Below are positions 7,130 to 13,915 of a stretch of DNA of 14,396 nucleotides, piece by piece. The notes under the pieces were generated by a model, which saw only the letters and a program-made list of their open reading frames with translations, had not been told where the DNA came from and did no database searches. Every line of letters starts with the position of its first letter. Positions within the stretch are counted from its first letter, which is position 1. The stretch is from Atribacterota bacterium (GTDB taxonomy: Bacteria; Atribacterota; Phoenicimicrobiia; Phoenicimicrobiales; Phoenicimicrobiaceae): NCBI GenBank assembly GCA_030668465.1, contig DAOUTX010000009.1:1-14396 (forward strand), in the 5' to 3' direction. A program made the translations under genes and the position numbers.

Positions 7130-8659
7130 ATGAAGACAAAGAATAATCGTTTTGATGTGGTTATAATTGGTGCCGGAGTAATTGGTTGTGCTATTGCCAG
7201 GGAATTATCTAAATACAAAGTTAACGTTGCAGTTTTGGAAAAAGAAGATGATGTCGGTTGGGGGATAAGCTGCCGAAATAGCGGGGTAGTTCATGCCGGT
7301 TTTAATAATAAACCCGGCACTTTAATGGCTCAATTTTGTGTGGAAGGGAATAAATCTTTTGCAGAACTTTGTAGCCAACTTGATGTTCCTTATAAAAAGA
7401 TAGGGAAATTAGTAGTTGCCAAGAAAAAAGAAGAGATTAAAGGTTTGCAAAAATTAAAACAACAGGGTGATACAAACGGAGTAGATAACCTACAAATTAT
7501 TGACCTTAATGAAGTGAAAAGATTGGAGCCCAATATAGAAGGAATTGCAGCTCTTTATTCTCCTGAAACTGCCATTACCTCCCCTTATCTATTAACCATT
7601 GCTCTTGCTGAAAATGCCCTGGATAAGGGTGTTTCCTTCTTTCTAAATACCGAAGTGAAAAGTATTATCAGATTAAACAATTCTCATTTTAGAATTAAAA
7701 CTAATAAAAGAGAATTTACTTCTTCTTATGTAATTAATAGTACCGGAATATATTCCGATTATATAGCTCGAATGGTAGGAATAAATAAATATCGTATTTA
7801 TCCCTGCCGGGGAGAGTATCATATATTAGATAAAAATGTTTCCTGGCTAATAAATCACCTGGTCTACCCTGTTCCTCAAGCTGGGGTCGGAGGTTTAGGA
7901 ATTCATCTAACTCCTACCATTGATGGAAATATTTTGGTAGGTCCGAGCAATGAATATATTAAAAGCAAAGATAATCTTTCAGTAACCTCCTCAGTAATGA
8001 AAGTGCTCTCTTCTGAAGCTCGTGAATTTTTACCTTTAATTTCACCCGGATATATCATTCGTAGTTATTCCGGCCTCCGTGCCAAGCAGGCTCCTTCTTC
8101 TGAAGGAGGATTTTGGGACTTTGTAATAGAGGAAAGTGGTATAGTTAATAATTTTATCAATTTAATCGGCATTGAATCTCCGGGATTAACAGCTGCCCAG
8201 CCTATCGCCAAAAGAGTAGTGGAAATTATTAATAAAAAAGAAAGATTAGATTTTGATCCCAGCTTTAATCCCTTCAGAAAAGGTATTCTACGATTTGAAG
8301 AGCAGAATGAAGAGACCAAGAAAACCTTAATCAAACAAGAGCCAGATTACGGAGAGATAGTCTGCCGCTGTGAGAAGGTTACCAAAAAAGAAATATTAGA
8401 GGCAGTCAATAATCCCTTAGGAGCAAGAAGTTTGATTTCTATTAAATATCGAACTCGAGCCATGATGGGCCGATGCCAGGGAGGATATTGTCAGAATAGA
8501 ATCATGGAAATATTAAGAGAATCTTTTAAACTCAGTCCCCAGGAAATTACTTTAAAAGGAAATAATTCTTATCTATTAACCGGATACAGAAGCAATGAGG
8601 TTAGTAAATCATGCCAGAAAGAGAAGTTATTATCATTGGAGGAGGAGCTGCTGGTTTAG
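7130..8659 (+). CDS. GlpA-like FAD-dependent dehydrogenase with C-terminal BFD-like [2Fe-2S] domain
   Basis: DAO-fold flavoprotein of the type 2 glycerol-3-phosphate dehydrogenase / L-2-hydroxyglutarate oxidase group. The start ATG at 7130 follows AAAAAGGA with good spacing and gives 509 residues; a TTG at 7103 would add nine residues but has no ribosome site. The FAD Rossmann motif is VVIIGAGVIGC (10-20); NSGVVHAGFNNKPGTL is typical of the group; the C-terminal FAD part ends GIESPGLTAAQPIA. A BFD-like domain follows with Cys412, Cys414, Cys449 and Cys454 (CRC...GRCQGGYC), as in GlpA, and probably carries [2Fe-2S]. No signal peptide or membrane helix is seen, so it is cytoplasmic. It overlaps the next gene by 49 bp. 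Glycerol-3-phosphate is the default substrate guess, but the neighbouring FCD regulator allows other hydroxy acids or amino acids. Confidence 0.88.
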   Translation: MKTKNNRFDVVIIGAGVIGCAIARELSKYKVNVAVLEKEDDVGWGISCRNSGVVHAGFNNKPGTLMAQFCVEGNKSFAELCSQLDVPYKKIGKLVVAKKKEEIKGLQKLKQQGDTNGVDNLQIIDLNEVKRLEPNIEGIAALYSPETAITSPYLLTIALAENALDKGVSFFLNTEVKSIIRLNNSHFRIKTNKREFTSSYVINSTGIYSDYIARMVGINKYRIYPCRGEYHILDKNVSWLINHLVYPVPQAGVGGLGIHLTPTIDGNILVGPSNEYIKSKDNLSVTSSVMKVLSSEAREFLPLISPGYIIRSYSGLRAKQAPSSEGGFWDFVIEESGIVNNFINLIGIESPGLTAAQPIAKRVVEIINKKERLDFDPSFNPFRKGILRFEEQNEETKKTLIKQEPDYGEIVCRCEKVTKKEILEAVNNPLGARSLISIKYRTRAMMGRCQGGYCQNRIMEILRESFKLSPQEITLKGNNSYLLTGYRSNEVSKSCQKEKLLSLEEELLV

Positions 8660-9843
8660 CTGCAGCAGTTGCCTGTAAGCAAAAAGGAATAGAGGATATT
8701 CTGATTATCGAACGGGGAGACTATTTGGGGGGTATATTACAACAGTGTATTCATGATGGGTTTGGACTGGAAAAGTTTCACACTTCCCTGGCCGGTCCGG
8801 AGTATGCTCAAAGATATATTGACCAGGTGAAAGAGAAAGAGATTTCCTTTTTATTAAATAGTATGGTAGTAAGTTTAACCCCTCAAAAAGAGGTTATAGT
8901 GGTAAATAATAATGGATTAACCCACTATCAGGCCAGGATAATTATTCTGGCTATGGGCTGCCGTGAGCGAACCCGGGGAGCTATCGGTATACCGGGAGCA
9001 CGCCCATCCGGTATCTATACTGCCGGAGCAGCACAAGAGCTGATTAATTTGAAGAACTATATGATAGGAGAAAAAATAGTAATCTTGGGATCAGGAGATA
9101 TCGGCCTGATTATGGCCCGTCGCCTAACCTTGGAAGGGGTAGAGGTAATAACCGTAGCAGAGAAACTTCCCTACAGTAGCGGTCTTCCCCGAAATATTAA
9201 TCAATGTCTCTATGATTTTGATATCCCTCTTTTATTAAGTCATACTGTAATTGATATAGAAGGGAATGGGCGCTTATCAGGAGTTACCATCGCCCAATTA
9301 GGCAAAAGAGGAGGAATTATTCCCGGAAGCAGGAGAAAGATAGCTTGTGATACCCTACTCCTCTCTGTAGGTTTAATTCCGGAGAATGAGCTTTCTCGTG
9401 AAGCAGGAATAATTCTGGACAATATAACCGGTGGACCGCAAGTTGATGAGAGGGGGCAGACCAATGTTCCGGGCATATTTGCCTGCGGGAATGTTCTGCA
9501 GGTGCACGATATCGTGGACAACGTATCTTTAGAAGCCGAATATATAGTAGAGGGAGTAGCAGAATACCTGGAAGGAAAATTAAACAAAGAACGGGAGATT
9601 AAAGTAGAATTAGAAAAAGGCTTAAGACATGTTGTTCCACAAACCCTGATCAGGTTTAAAGATACTATCTTTTCCTTTCGGGTTAATCAGCCGGGAGAAA
9701 AGAAGGTTTTAGTATTTACTGATGGTAAAAGAGTAATCAAGAAAAAATTCTTAAGACGGGTAAACCCGGCAGAGATGATTAGAGTAAAATTAATCTCTTC
9801 AGAATTAGAAGAGATAAAAACATTAAAGGTAAGGTTGGTCTAA
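8611..9843 (+). CDS. FAD/NAD(P)-dependent oxidoreductase, partner subunit of the GlpA-like dehydrogenase
   Basis: Two-dinucleotide-binding-domain flavoprotein of 410 residues. FAD site VIIIGGGAAGLAAAVA lies at the N-terminus, followed by GGILQQCIHDGFGL, a signature of the subunit paired with DAO proteins in opine oxidase, cyanide synthase and GlpA-type clusters. The second motif ILAMGCRERTRG leads to the NAD-binding ILGSGDIGLIMARRL. The final FAD motif is GIFACGNVLQVHDIVDNVS. The start ATG lies inside the preceding gene, with GAGG (8597-8600) as a weak ribosome site, so coupled translation is likely. It probably moves electrons between the substrate-oxidising DAO subunit and NAD(P). It has no BFD domain of its own; that domain is on the preceding protein. 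Confidence 0.88.
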   Translation: MPEREVIIIGGGAAGLAAAVACKQKGIEDILIIERGDYLGGILQQCIHDGFGLEKFHTSLAGPEYAQRYIDQVKEKEISFLLNSMVVSLTPQKEVIVVNNNGLTHYQARIIILAMGCRERTRGAIGIPGARPSGIYTAGAAQELINLKNYMIGEKIVILGSGDIGLIMARRLTLEGVEVITVAEKLPYSSGLPRNINQCLYDFDIPLLLSHTVIDIEGNGRLSGVTIAQLGKRGGIIPGSRRKIACDTLLLSVGLIPENELSREAGIILDNITGGPQVDERGQTNVPGIFACGNVLQVHDIVDNVSLEAEYIVEGVAEYLEGKLNKEREIKVELEKGLRHVVPQTLIRFKDTIFSFRVNQPGEKKVLVFTDGKRVIKKKFLRRVNPAEMIRVKLISSELEEIKTLKVRLV

Positions 9844-9845
9844 TA

Positions 9846-10223
9846 ATGGAGAAAGAATTTGTCTGTATAATTTGTCCTAATGGATGTCTAATAAAAGTAG
9901 AATACGAAGGGACGAATATTAATAATATTAAAGGGGATGAATGCTCTGAAGGAAAAGACTATGTAAAAAACGAAATTACTAATCCCTTAAGAGTATTCAC
10001 CGGTTCTATTTTGGTAGAGAATGGAGATTTCTCTTTGATAAGCGTAAAGACTCATGTTCCTATTCCTAAAAAATATATAAAAAAAATTGGAGAGATTACT
10101 CGCCGGATTAAAGTGGATGCTCCTATTGAGATTGGCCAGGTAGTAGCTTCTAATTTATTAAATGAGAATATAGATTTAATAGTAACCAGAAAGATTGAAA
10201 AGAAAAAATCTTTATCATCTTAA
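9846..10223 (+). CDS. DUF1667 four-cysteine small protein of the dehydrogenase trio
   Basis: Small protein of 125 residues starting two bases after the stop of the oxidoreductase gene. It begins FVCIICPNGC with Cys7, Cys10, Cys14 and then Cys33 (GDECSEG), a CxxCx3C...C layout that could hold an iron-sulfur cluster, resembling the N-terminal cluster region of molybdopterin oxidoreductases. The pattern and its place after a DAO protein and an FAD/NAD oxidoreductase match DUF1667 (COG3862) from memory. There is no signal peptide and no membrane helix. By analogy with GlpABC, where a third iron-sulfur subunit completes the complex, I infer an electron-transfer role. No function has been assigned with certainty as far as I know. 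Confidence 0.82.
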   Translation: MEKEFVCIICPNGCLIKVEYEGTNINNIKGDECSEGKDYVKNEITNPLRVFTGSILVENGDFSLISVKTHVPIPKKYIKKIGEITRRIKVDAPIEIGQVVASNLLNENIDLIVTRKIEKKKSLSS

Positions 10224-10294
10224 TGAAATTGTACTTAAAAAAATACTATTAAAACAGGTTATTGGAGAATTTGGGAATTTTGTTTAAAAATTGT

Positions 10295-10323
10295 TTGACT
10301 ACTGAGGGCTTTTAATATATTAT
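10295..10323 (+). promoter_or_regulatory. Promoter of the pyr operon
   Basis: TTGACT (10295-10300), a 17-nt spacer and TATTAT (10318-10323) form a near-consensus vegetative promoter. Transcription would begin near 10330, about 17 bases before the first PyrR-binding stem, giving a leader of roughly 255 nt before pyrR. This separates the pyr unit from the dehydrogenase trio that ends 70 bp upstream. Confidence 0.75.
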
Positions 10324-10346
10324 TAAGAAAAATAAAATAAAAGTTA

Positions 10347-10380
10347 CCCTTTTAAATTAGTTCAGAGAGACTAATAAGGG
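10347..10380 (+). promoter_or_regulatory. PyrR-binding anti-antiterminator, first copy
   Basis: The RNA folds as the known PyrR target. Lower stem CCCTT (10347-10351) pairs with AAGGG (10376-10380). A 4-nt 5' internal loop TTAA (10352-10355) follows. Upper stem ATTAGTT (10356-10362) pairs with GACTAAT (10369-10375), closing with a T-G pair. The hexaloop is CAGAGA (10363-10368), fitting the CNGNGA consensus for PyrR. When PyrR-UMP is absent, CTAATAAG (10371-10378) can instead pair with CTTATTAG (10405-10412) as an antiterminator. Confidence 0.88.
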
Positions 10381-10397
10381 GATAAAAAGAGAAAATT

Positions 10398-10436
10398 ATA
10401 TCTTCTTATTAGCGATTAATAAGAGGATATTTTATT
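10398..10436 (+). terminator. Attenuator terminator, first copy
   Basis: A 14-bp stem with one T-G wobble (10398-10411 with 10417-10430) encloses the loop GCGAT and is followed by TTTATT. Its 5' arm contains CTTATTAG, complementary to the 3' half of the first PyrR-binding stem, so terminator and antiterminator are mutually exclusive. It is AU-rich and so probably a moderate terminator. Confidence 0.75.
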
Positions 10437-10456
10437 ATGTAAAATAAAATGTGACT

Positions 10457-10490
10457 TCCTTTAACATCAGTCCAGTGAGGCTGATAAGGA
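10457..10490 (+). promoter_or_regulatory. PyrR-binding anti-antiterminator, second copy
   Basis: Same architecture as the first copy. Lower stem TCCTT (10457-10461) pairs with AAGGA (10486-10490). The 5' internal loop is TAAC (10462-10465). Upper stem ATCAGTC (10466-10472) pairs with GGCTGAT (10479-10485). The hexaloop is CAGTGA (10473-10478), again fitting CNGNGA. The 3' half GGCTGATAAGG (10479-10489) is an exact 11-bp complement of CCTTATCAGCC (10504-10514), giving a strong antiterminator when PyrR is not bound. Confidence 0.9.
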
Positions 10491-10499
10491 AAAGTTATT

Positions 10500-10543
10500 A
10501 CCCCCTTATCAGCCAGATTGAGTTGTAAGGGGGTTTATTATTT
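10500..10543 (+). terminator. Attenuator terminator, second copy
   Basis: Perfect 9-bp stem ACCCCCTTA (10500-10508) with TAAGGGGGT (10526-10534), a 17-nt loop and a T-rich tail TTATTATTT. The 5' arm overlaps the strand used by the antiterminator. This is the stronger of the two leader terminators because of its five consecutive G-C pairs. It lies about 40 bp before pyrR. Confidence 0.88.
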
Positions 10544-10584
10544 AAATATGCAAAACATGTGCGACAGAAAGGAGGTTTTAAGAA

Positions 10585-11136
10585 ATGGGTACACAGGAAA
10601 AAACTGTGGTGATGGGGAAAAGTGAAATTAAACGGACCTTGGTAAGAATTGCCCATGAGATAGTAGAAAAAAATAAAGGAGTAAGTAATCTTGCCCTTAT
10701 CGGGATAAGGACCAGGGGAGTTTTCCTGGCTAAAAGATTAGCACAGGAAATTTTTAAGATAGAAGAAAAAGAAATCCCGGTAGCAACCTTAGATATAACT
10801 CTCTATCGGGATGATTTGTCTTTAGTTGCTCGTCAACCTCTGGAGCTCAAAACAGAAATACCTTTTGATATTTCGCAGAAGAAAATAGTACTGGTTGATG
10901 ATGTCTTATATACCGGAAGGACAATAAGGGCAGCAATGGATGCCATAGTGAATTTGGGAAGACCTCAAGTAATTCAATTAGCGGTTCTTATAGATAGAGG
11001 ACATCGGGAATTGCCTATTCGGGCAGACTATATCGGTAAAAACCTCCCTACTTCGAAGAAAGAGATAGTGAAAGTTAAGTTAAAGGAAGTAGACGGGGAA
11101 GACAAAGTAGGAATAGTGATAAAAGACACAGAATAG
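10585..11136 (+). CDS. pyrR: Bifunctional pyr operon attenuation regulator / uracil phosphoribosyltransferase
   Basis: RNA-binding regulator that, with UMP bound, stabilises the anti-antiterminator in pyr leaders and so causes termination; many members also have uracil phosphoribosyltransferase activity. It has 183 residues, standard length. Family marks are GIRTRGVFLAKRL (40-52), DITLYRDD (70-77), the PRPP loop VLVDDVLYTGRT (102-113) and DRGHRELPIRADYIGKNLPT (137-156). The ATG follows AAAGGAGGT (10568-10576) with 8-nt spacing. Two matching RNA targets lie in its own leader, so it should regulate itself. It is separated from pyrK by 289 bp; no third PyrR target is visible in that gap. Confidence 0.96.
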   Translation: MGTQEKTVVMGKSEIKRTLVRIAHEIVEKNKGVSNLALIGIRTRGVFLAKRLAQEIFKIEEKEIPVATLDITLYRDDLSLVARQPLELKTEIPFDISQKKIVLVDDVLYTGRTIRAAMDAIVNLGRPQVIQLAVLIDRGHRELPIRADYIGKNLPTSKKEIVKVKLKEVDGEDKVGIVIKDTE

Positions 11137-11173
11137 CGTAAGAATAAATTCGTATCGCTTTAGGTGCCTCTTT

Positions 11174-11251
11174 TGTCATTGCGAGGAGCTTTAGCGATGA
11201 AGCAATCTCAATCCGGGATTTCCGCGCTCCCTTCGTTCGCTCGTAATGACA
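11174..11251. repeat. REP-like interspersed palindrome remnant
   Basis: Ends TGTCATTGCGAG (11174-11185) and CTCGTAATGACA (11240-11251) are inverted copies of one another with a single mismatch. The interior (GAGCTTTAGCGATGAAGCAATCTC, read 11186 onward, then CGCTCCCTTCGTTCGCTC near 11225-11242) resembles the well-known TGTCATTGCGAGGAGC dispersed palindrome seen in many environmental genomes. It is GC-richer than its surroundings and noncoding. Confidence 0.7.
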
Positions 11252-11425
11252 GAAAAGTCCGAAAACAGTTTTGAGTTTTGAATTATGGTTTTTCGCTTTT
11301 CGCTTTAAATTTTTAGTTTAATAATGTAGAGACAAGATGCATCGTGTCTATTTGATTCAACACGACATGCTGAGTTGTCAAATCGTTTTTAGATTAATTG
11401 GTCAATTGGTGAATTAAAAAAGAAG
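11252..11425. other. Noncoding rest of the pyrR-pyrK gap, with a second palindrome
   Basis: No gene is seen. An imperfect 24-nt palindrome centred on GATGCATC covers 11328-11351 (AGACAAGATGC/GCATCGTGTCT, one internal mismatch and one outer). Short low-complexity repeats flank it: TTTTCGC twice near 11291-11304 and AATTGGT twice near 11396-11410. I find no convincing promoter and no PyrR-type stem, so pyrK is probably expressed by read-through from pyrR. Confidence 0.55.
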
Positions 11426-12244
11426 GTGAGTGCGATTTTAAATATTAAAGTAAAGATTTTATCCGGAAAAGAAGTTGTTCCCAACATTTATCTGATGAGG
11501 TTAAAAGCTCCAGAAATTACTCAAGATGCCCTTTCCGGACAATTTATCCATATTAAATGCAGTAAAGATAATTACCCCTTATTGCGCCGCCCCTTTAGTA
11601 TTCACCGAATAGATAAAGAAAAAGGAGAGATATTTATCTTGTTCCAGGTAGTAGGAGAGGGCACAAAATTATTAGCCCAAAGAGTAGTAGGAGATGATTT
11701 AGATATCATGGGTCCTATCGGTAATGGTTTCAATATCTATCCCGAAAGTAGGAAAATTATGATAGTAGGAGGGGGAATAGGAGTCGCTCCTTTACTGGCT
11801 TTATGTGAAGAATCTATAAGGCAAGGTAAAGAAGTACGGGTTTTGATAAGTGCCTTGAAGAAAGAGTTGGTCATAGGAGAGGAAAGCTTCAGGAACTTGG
11901 GGGCAAAAGTAGATGTTGCTACCGATGATGGGAGTTATCAGCATAAAGGTCTGGTTACTGATTTATTAGAAGGAAGTATCAGAGAAGGATGGTTAGCGAA
12001 TCAGATATTTGCCTGCGGGCCGAAATCTATGCTGAAAAAGATTGTGGAAATTTCTTTAGATGCCCATATTGATTGCCAGGTATCTTTGGAAGAACGAATG
12101 GCTTGTGGAATAGGTGCCTGCCTGGGCTGTGTTTGTAAGATAAAAACAAAGGATAAAAAAGAAGACAAAGTTAAATATGAATTTAAAAAAGTTTGCGAAG
12201 ATGGACCCATCTTCGGAGGAAGTGAGGTGGTCTGGGATGATTGA
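11426..12244 (+). CDS. pyrK: Dihydroorotate dehydrogenase electron-transfer subunit
   Basis: FAD and [2Fe-2S] subunit of class 1B dihydroorotate dehydrogenase; passes electrons from PyrD to NAD+. Ferredoxin-reductase-like FAD domain with RRPFSIH (54-60), NAD part IMIVGGGIGVAPLLAL (111-126) and FACGPKSML. The C-terminal cluster ligands, by family pattern, are Cys227, Cys232, Cys235 and Cys257 (ACGIGACLGC ... KKVCEDGP). Length is 272 residues from GTG at 11426. That GTG lies inside the only good ribosome site (AAGAAGGTGAG), so ATT at 11435 is a serious alternative start. That would give a 269-residue protein whose N-terminus matches PyrK length as I remember it. It overlaps pyrD by 8 bp, consistent with a two-subunit complex. 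Confidence 0.93.
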   Translation: MSAILNIKVKILSGKEVVPNIYLMRLKAPEITQDALSGQFIHIKCSKDNYPLLRRPFSIHRIDKEKGEIFILFQVVGEGTKLLAQRVVGDDLDIMGPIGNGFNIYPESRKIMIVGGGIGVAPLLALCEESIRQGKEVRVLISALKKELVIGEESFRNLGAKVDVATDDGSYQHKGLVTDLLEGSIREGWLANQIFACGPKSMLKKIVEISLDAHIDCQVSLEERMACGIGACLGCVCKIKTKDKKEDKVKYEFKKVCEDGPIFGGSEVVWDD

Positions 12245-13166
12245 TAAGACCTGCCTGAAAGTGGAAATAGCTGGGATAAAGTTAAAAAATCCGGTGATGA
12301 CTGCCTCGGGGACTTTTGGCTATGGCCAGGAATATGTCCCTTTTGTCGATTTAAACAGATTAGGTGCCATGATATTAAAAGGAATAACCTTAAAACCAAA
12401 GATGGGGAATCCACCTCCTCGAATTATAGAGACCCCTTCGGGGATGCTTAATGCTATCGGCTTACAGAATGTAGGAGTGGAAATGTTAATTAGAGAAAAA
12501 TTACCTTATTTACAAAAATTCAATACTCCGGTGATTATAAATATTTCCGGGGATACCATAGAAGAATATGTAGAGTTAGCCGAAAGGCTGGGAGAAGTAT
12601 CTAAGGAGATGGGAGTTACCGGTCTGGAGGTCAACATTTCTTGTCCCAATGTCAAAAAAAGAGGTATGGTCTGGGGGACAGATGCTAAAGCAACTTATGA
12701 AATAATAAATAGTATACGGAAAACTACCTCTCTCCCTCTTATTGTAAAATTAACTCCTAATGTTACAAATATCAAAACAATTGCTCAAGCTGCTGAAGAA
12801 GCAGGAGCAGATGCCTTATCCCTAATAAATACTTTAGTGGGCATGACGGTAGATATTGATTCTCGCAAACCTAAATTAGCTAATATCAGTGGTGGCCTGT
12901 CTGGTCCGGCGGTAAAGCCGGTAGCCCTCTGGTTGGTTTGGCAGGTATTTCAGACGGTAAATATTCCGGTAATCGGGATAGGCGGCATAATAAAAGTTGA
13001 GGATGCCCTGGAATTTATCATTGCCGGAGCCCGGGCAATAGAGATAGGAACGGCGAATTTTGTAAATCCCAGGGTAACTATTGAAATTATAGAAGGAATA
13101 GAAAAATATCTTATAGAAAATAATATTAAAGATATAAATGAACTGGTAGGAAGTATGAAAATTTAA
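12237..13166 (+). CDS. pyrD: Dihydroorotate dehydrogenase catalytic subunit, class 1B
   Basis: FMN barrel enzyme oxidising dihydroorotate to orotate. The start is ATG at 12237, overlapping the pyrK end as ATGATTGA and preceded by GAGGTGG; an upstream ATG at 12177 would add 20 residues lying wholly within pyrK and not family-like. The protein has 309 residues. Motifs are ASGTFGYG (23-30), Lys48 in LKGITLKP, NAIGLQN (72-78), the catalytic-base cysteine Cys136 in NISCPNVK (class 1 enzymes use Cys), VKLTPN, INTLVG, SGPAVKP and GIGGI, ending with IEIGTANF. Cytosolic, with no membrane-anchoring helix. The adjacent pyrK marks it as NAD-linked class 1B. Confidence 0.96.
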   Translation: MIDKTCLKVEIAGIKLKNPVMTASGTFGYGQEYVPFVDLNRLGAMILKGITLKPKMGNPPPRIIETPSGMLNAIGLQNVGVEMLIREKLPYLQKFNTPVIINISGDTIEEYVELAERLGEVSKEMGVTGLEVNISCPNVKKRGMVWGTDAKATYEIINSIRKTTSLPLIVKLTPNVTNIKTIAQAAEEAGADALSLINTLVGMTVDIDSRKPKLANISGGLSGPAVKPVALWLVWQVFQTVNIPVIGIGGIIKVEDALEFIIAGARAIEIGTANFVNPRVTIEIIEGIEKYLIENNIKDINELVGSMKI

Positions 13167-13186
13167 TAAAAACAGGGGGAGAGAAT

Positions 13187-13912
13187 ATGGATTTGACGGC
13201 GAGAGAAAGATTGGTTCTGGCTCTGGATGTAGACGATTTTAAAAAAGCAGATGAATTGGTAGATAAATTGAGTAATTATGTAGGGGTCTTTAAAATTGGG
13301 AGCCAATTATTTACTGCTGAAGGGGCTAAGGTAGTTAATATGGTAAACGAAAAAGGAGGTAAGGTTTTTTTAGATTTAAAATTTCACGATATACCTAATA
13401 CTGTTGCCCGGGCAGCAGAAGTAGCTGCTAAATTGGGAGTATATATTTTTAATGTACATACCTCCGGGGGATATGAAATGATGAAAGCAGCAGCAGAAGC
13501 GACTAAAAAAACCAGCCTTGCTTTAGGTATCAACAAACCTTTAATTTTAGGAGTAACTTTACTTACCAGTATCAATCAGGAAATTTTAGAAAAAGAGATA
13601 GGCATAAAAAAAGGATTAGAAGAACAAGTAGTTCATCTGGCTAAATTAGCCAAAACTGCCGGCCTTGATGGAGTAGTAGCTTCTTCCTGGGAGATTAAGA
13701 AAATAAGGAAGACCTGTGGGGAAGATTTTATAATTTTGACTCCCGGGATACGTCCCGCGGGCAAATCTTCCGATGACCAGAAAAGAGTAATGGCTCCCCG
13801 GGAAGCCATAAAATTAGGGGCTGATTTTTTGGTAATAGGAAGACCGATAAGAAATGCCGCCAATCCGGCTGAGGCCGCAAAAGAAATATTAAGTGAAATG
13901 GAGGGAAATTAA
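13187..13912 (+). CDS. pyrF: Orotidine 5'-phosphate decarboxylase
   Basis: Decarboxylates OMP to UMP, the last step of the pathway. It has 241 residues, the usual bacterial size. Active-site residues visible are Asp14 (LALDVDD), Lys36 (VFKIGSQLF) and the charged tetrad part Asp63-x-Lys65-x-x-Asp68 in DLKFHDIPNTV. The phosphate-binding region is TPGIRPAG and GRPIRNAANP near the C-terminus. The ATG follows AGGGGGAGAG and lies 20 bp after the pyrD stop. It belongs to the same operon, with pyrE starting 3 bp downstream. Confidence 0.97.
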   Translation: MDLTARERLVLALDVDDFKKADELVDKLSNYVGVFKIGSQLFTAEGAKVVNMVNEKGGKVFLDLKFHDIPNTVARAAEVAAKLGVYIFNVHTSGGYEMMKAAAEATKKTSLALGINKPLILGVTLLTSINQEILEKEIGIKKGLEEQVVHLAKLAKTAGLDGVVASSWEIKKIRKTCGEDFIILTPGIRPAGKSSDDQKRVMAPREAIKLGADFLVIGRPIRNAANPAEAAKEILSEMEGN

Positions 13913-13915
13913 AAG

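Noticed and set aside
9240..9587. 115-codon minus-strand frame and other antisense frames
   Set aside because: They lie opposite well-recognised genes, have no ribosome sites and show no recognisable motifs.
11135..11159. Hairpin AGCG...CGCT at the pyrR stop as a terminator
   Set aside because: The stem is short and interrupted, and no T-run follows.
12177..12236. 20-residue N-terminal extension of PyrD
   Set aside because: It lies wholly within pyrK, does not look like PyrD, and the ATG at 12237 has a good GAGGTGG site and the usual family N-terminus.
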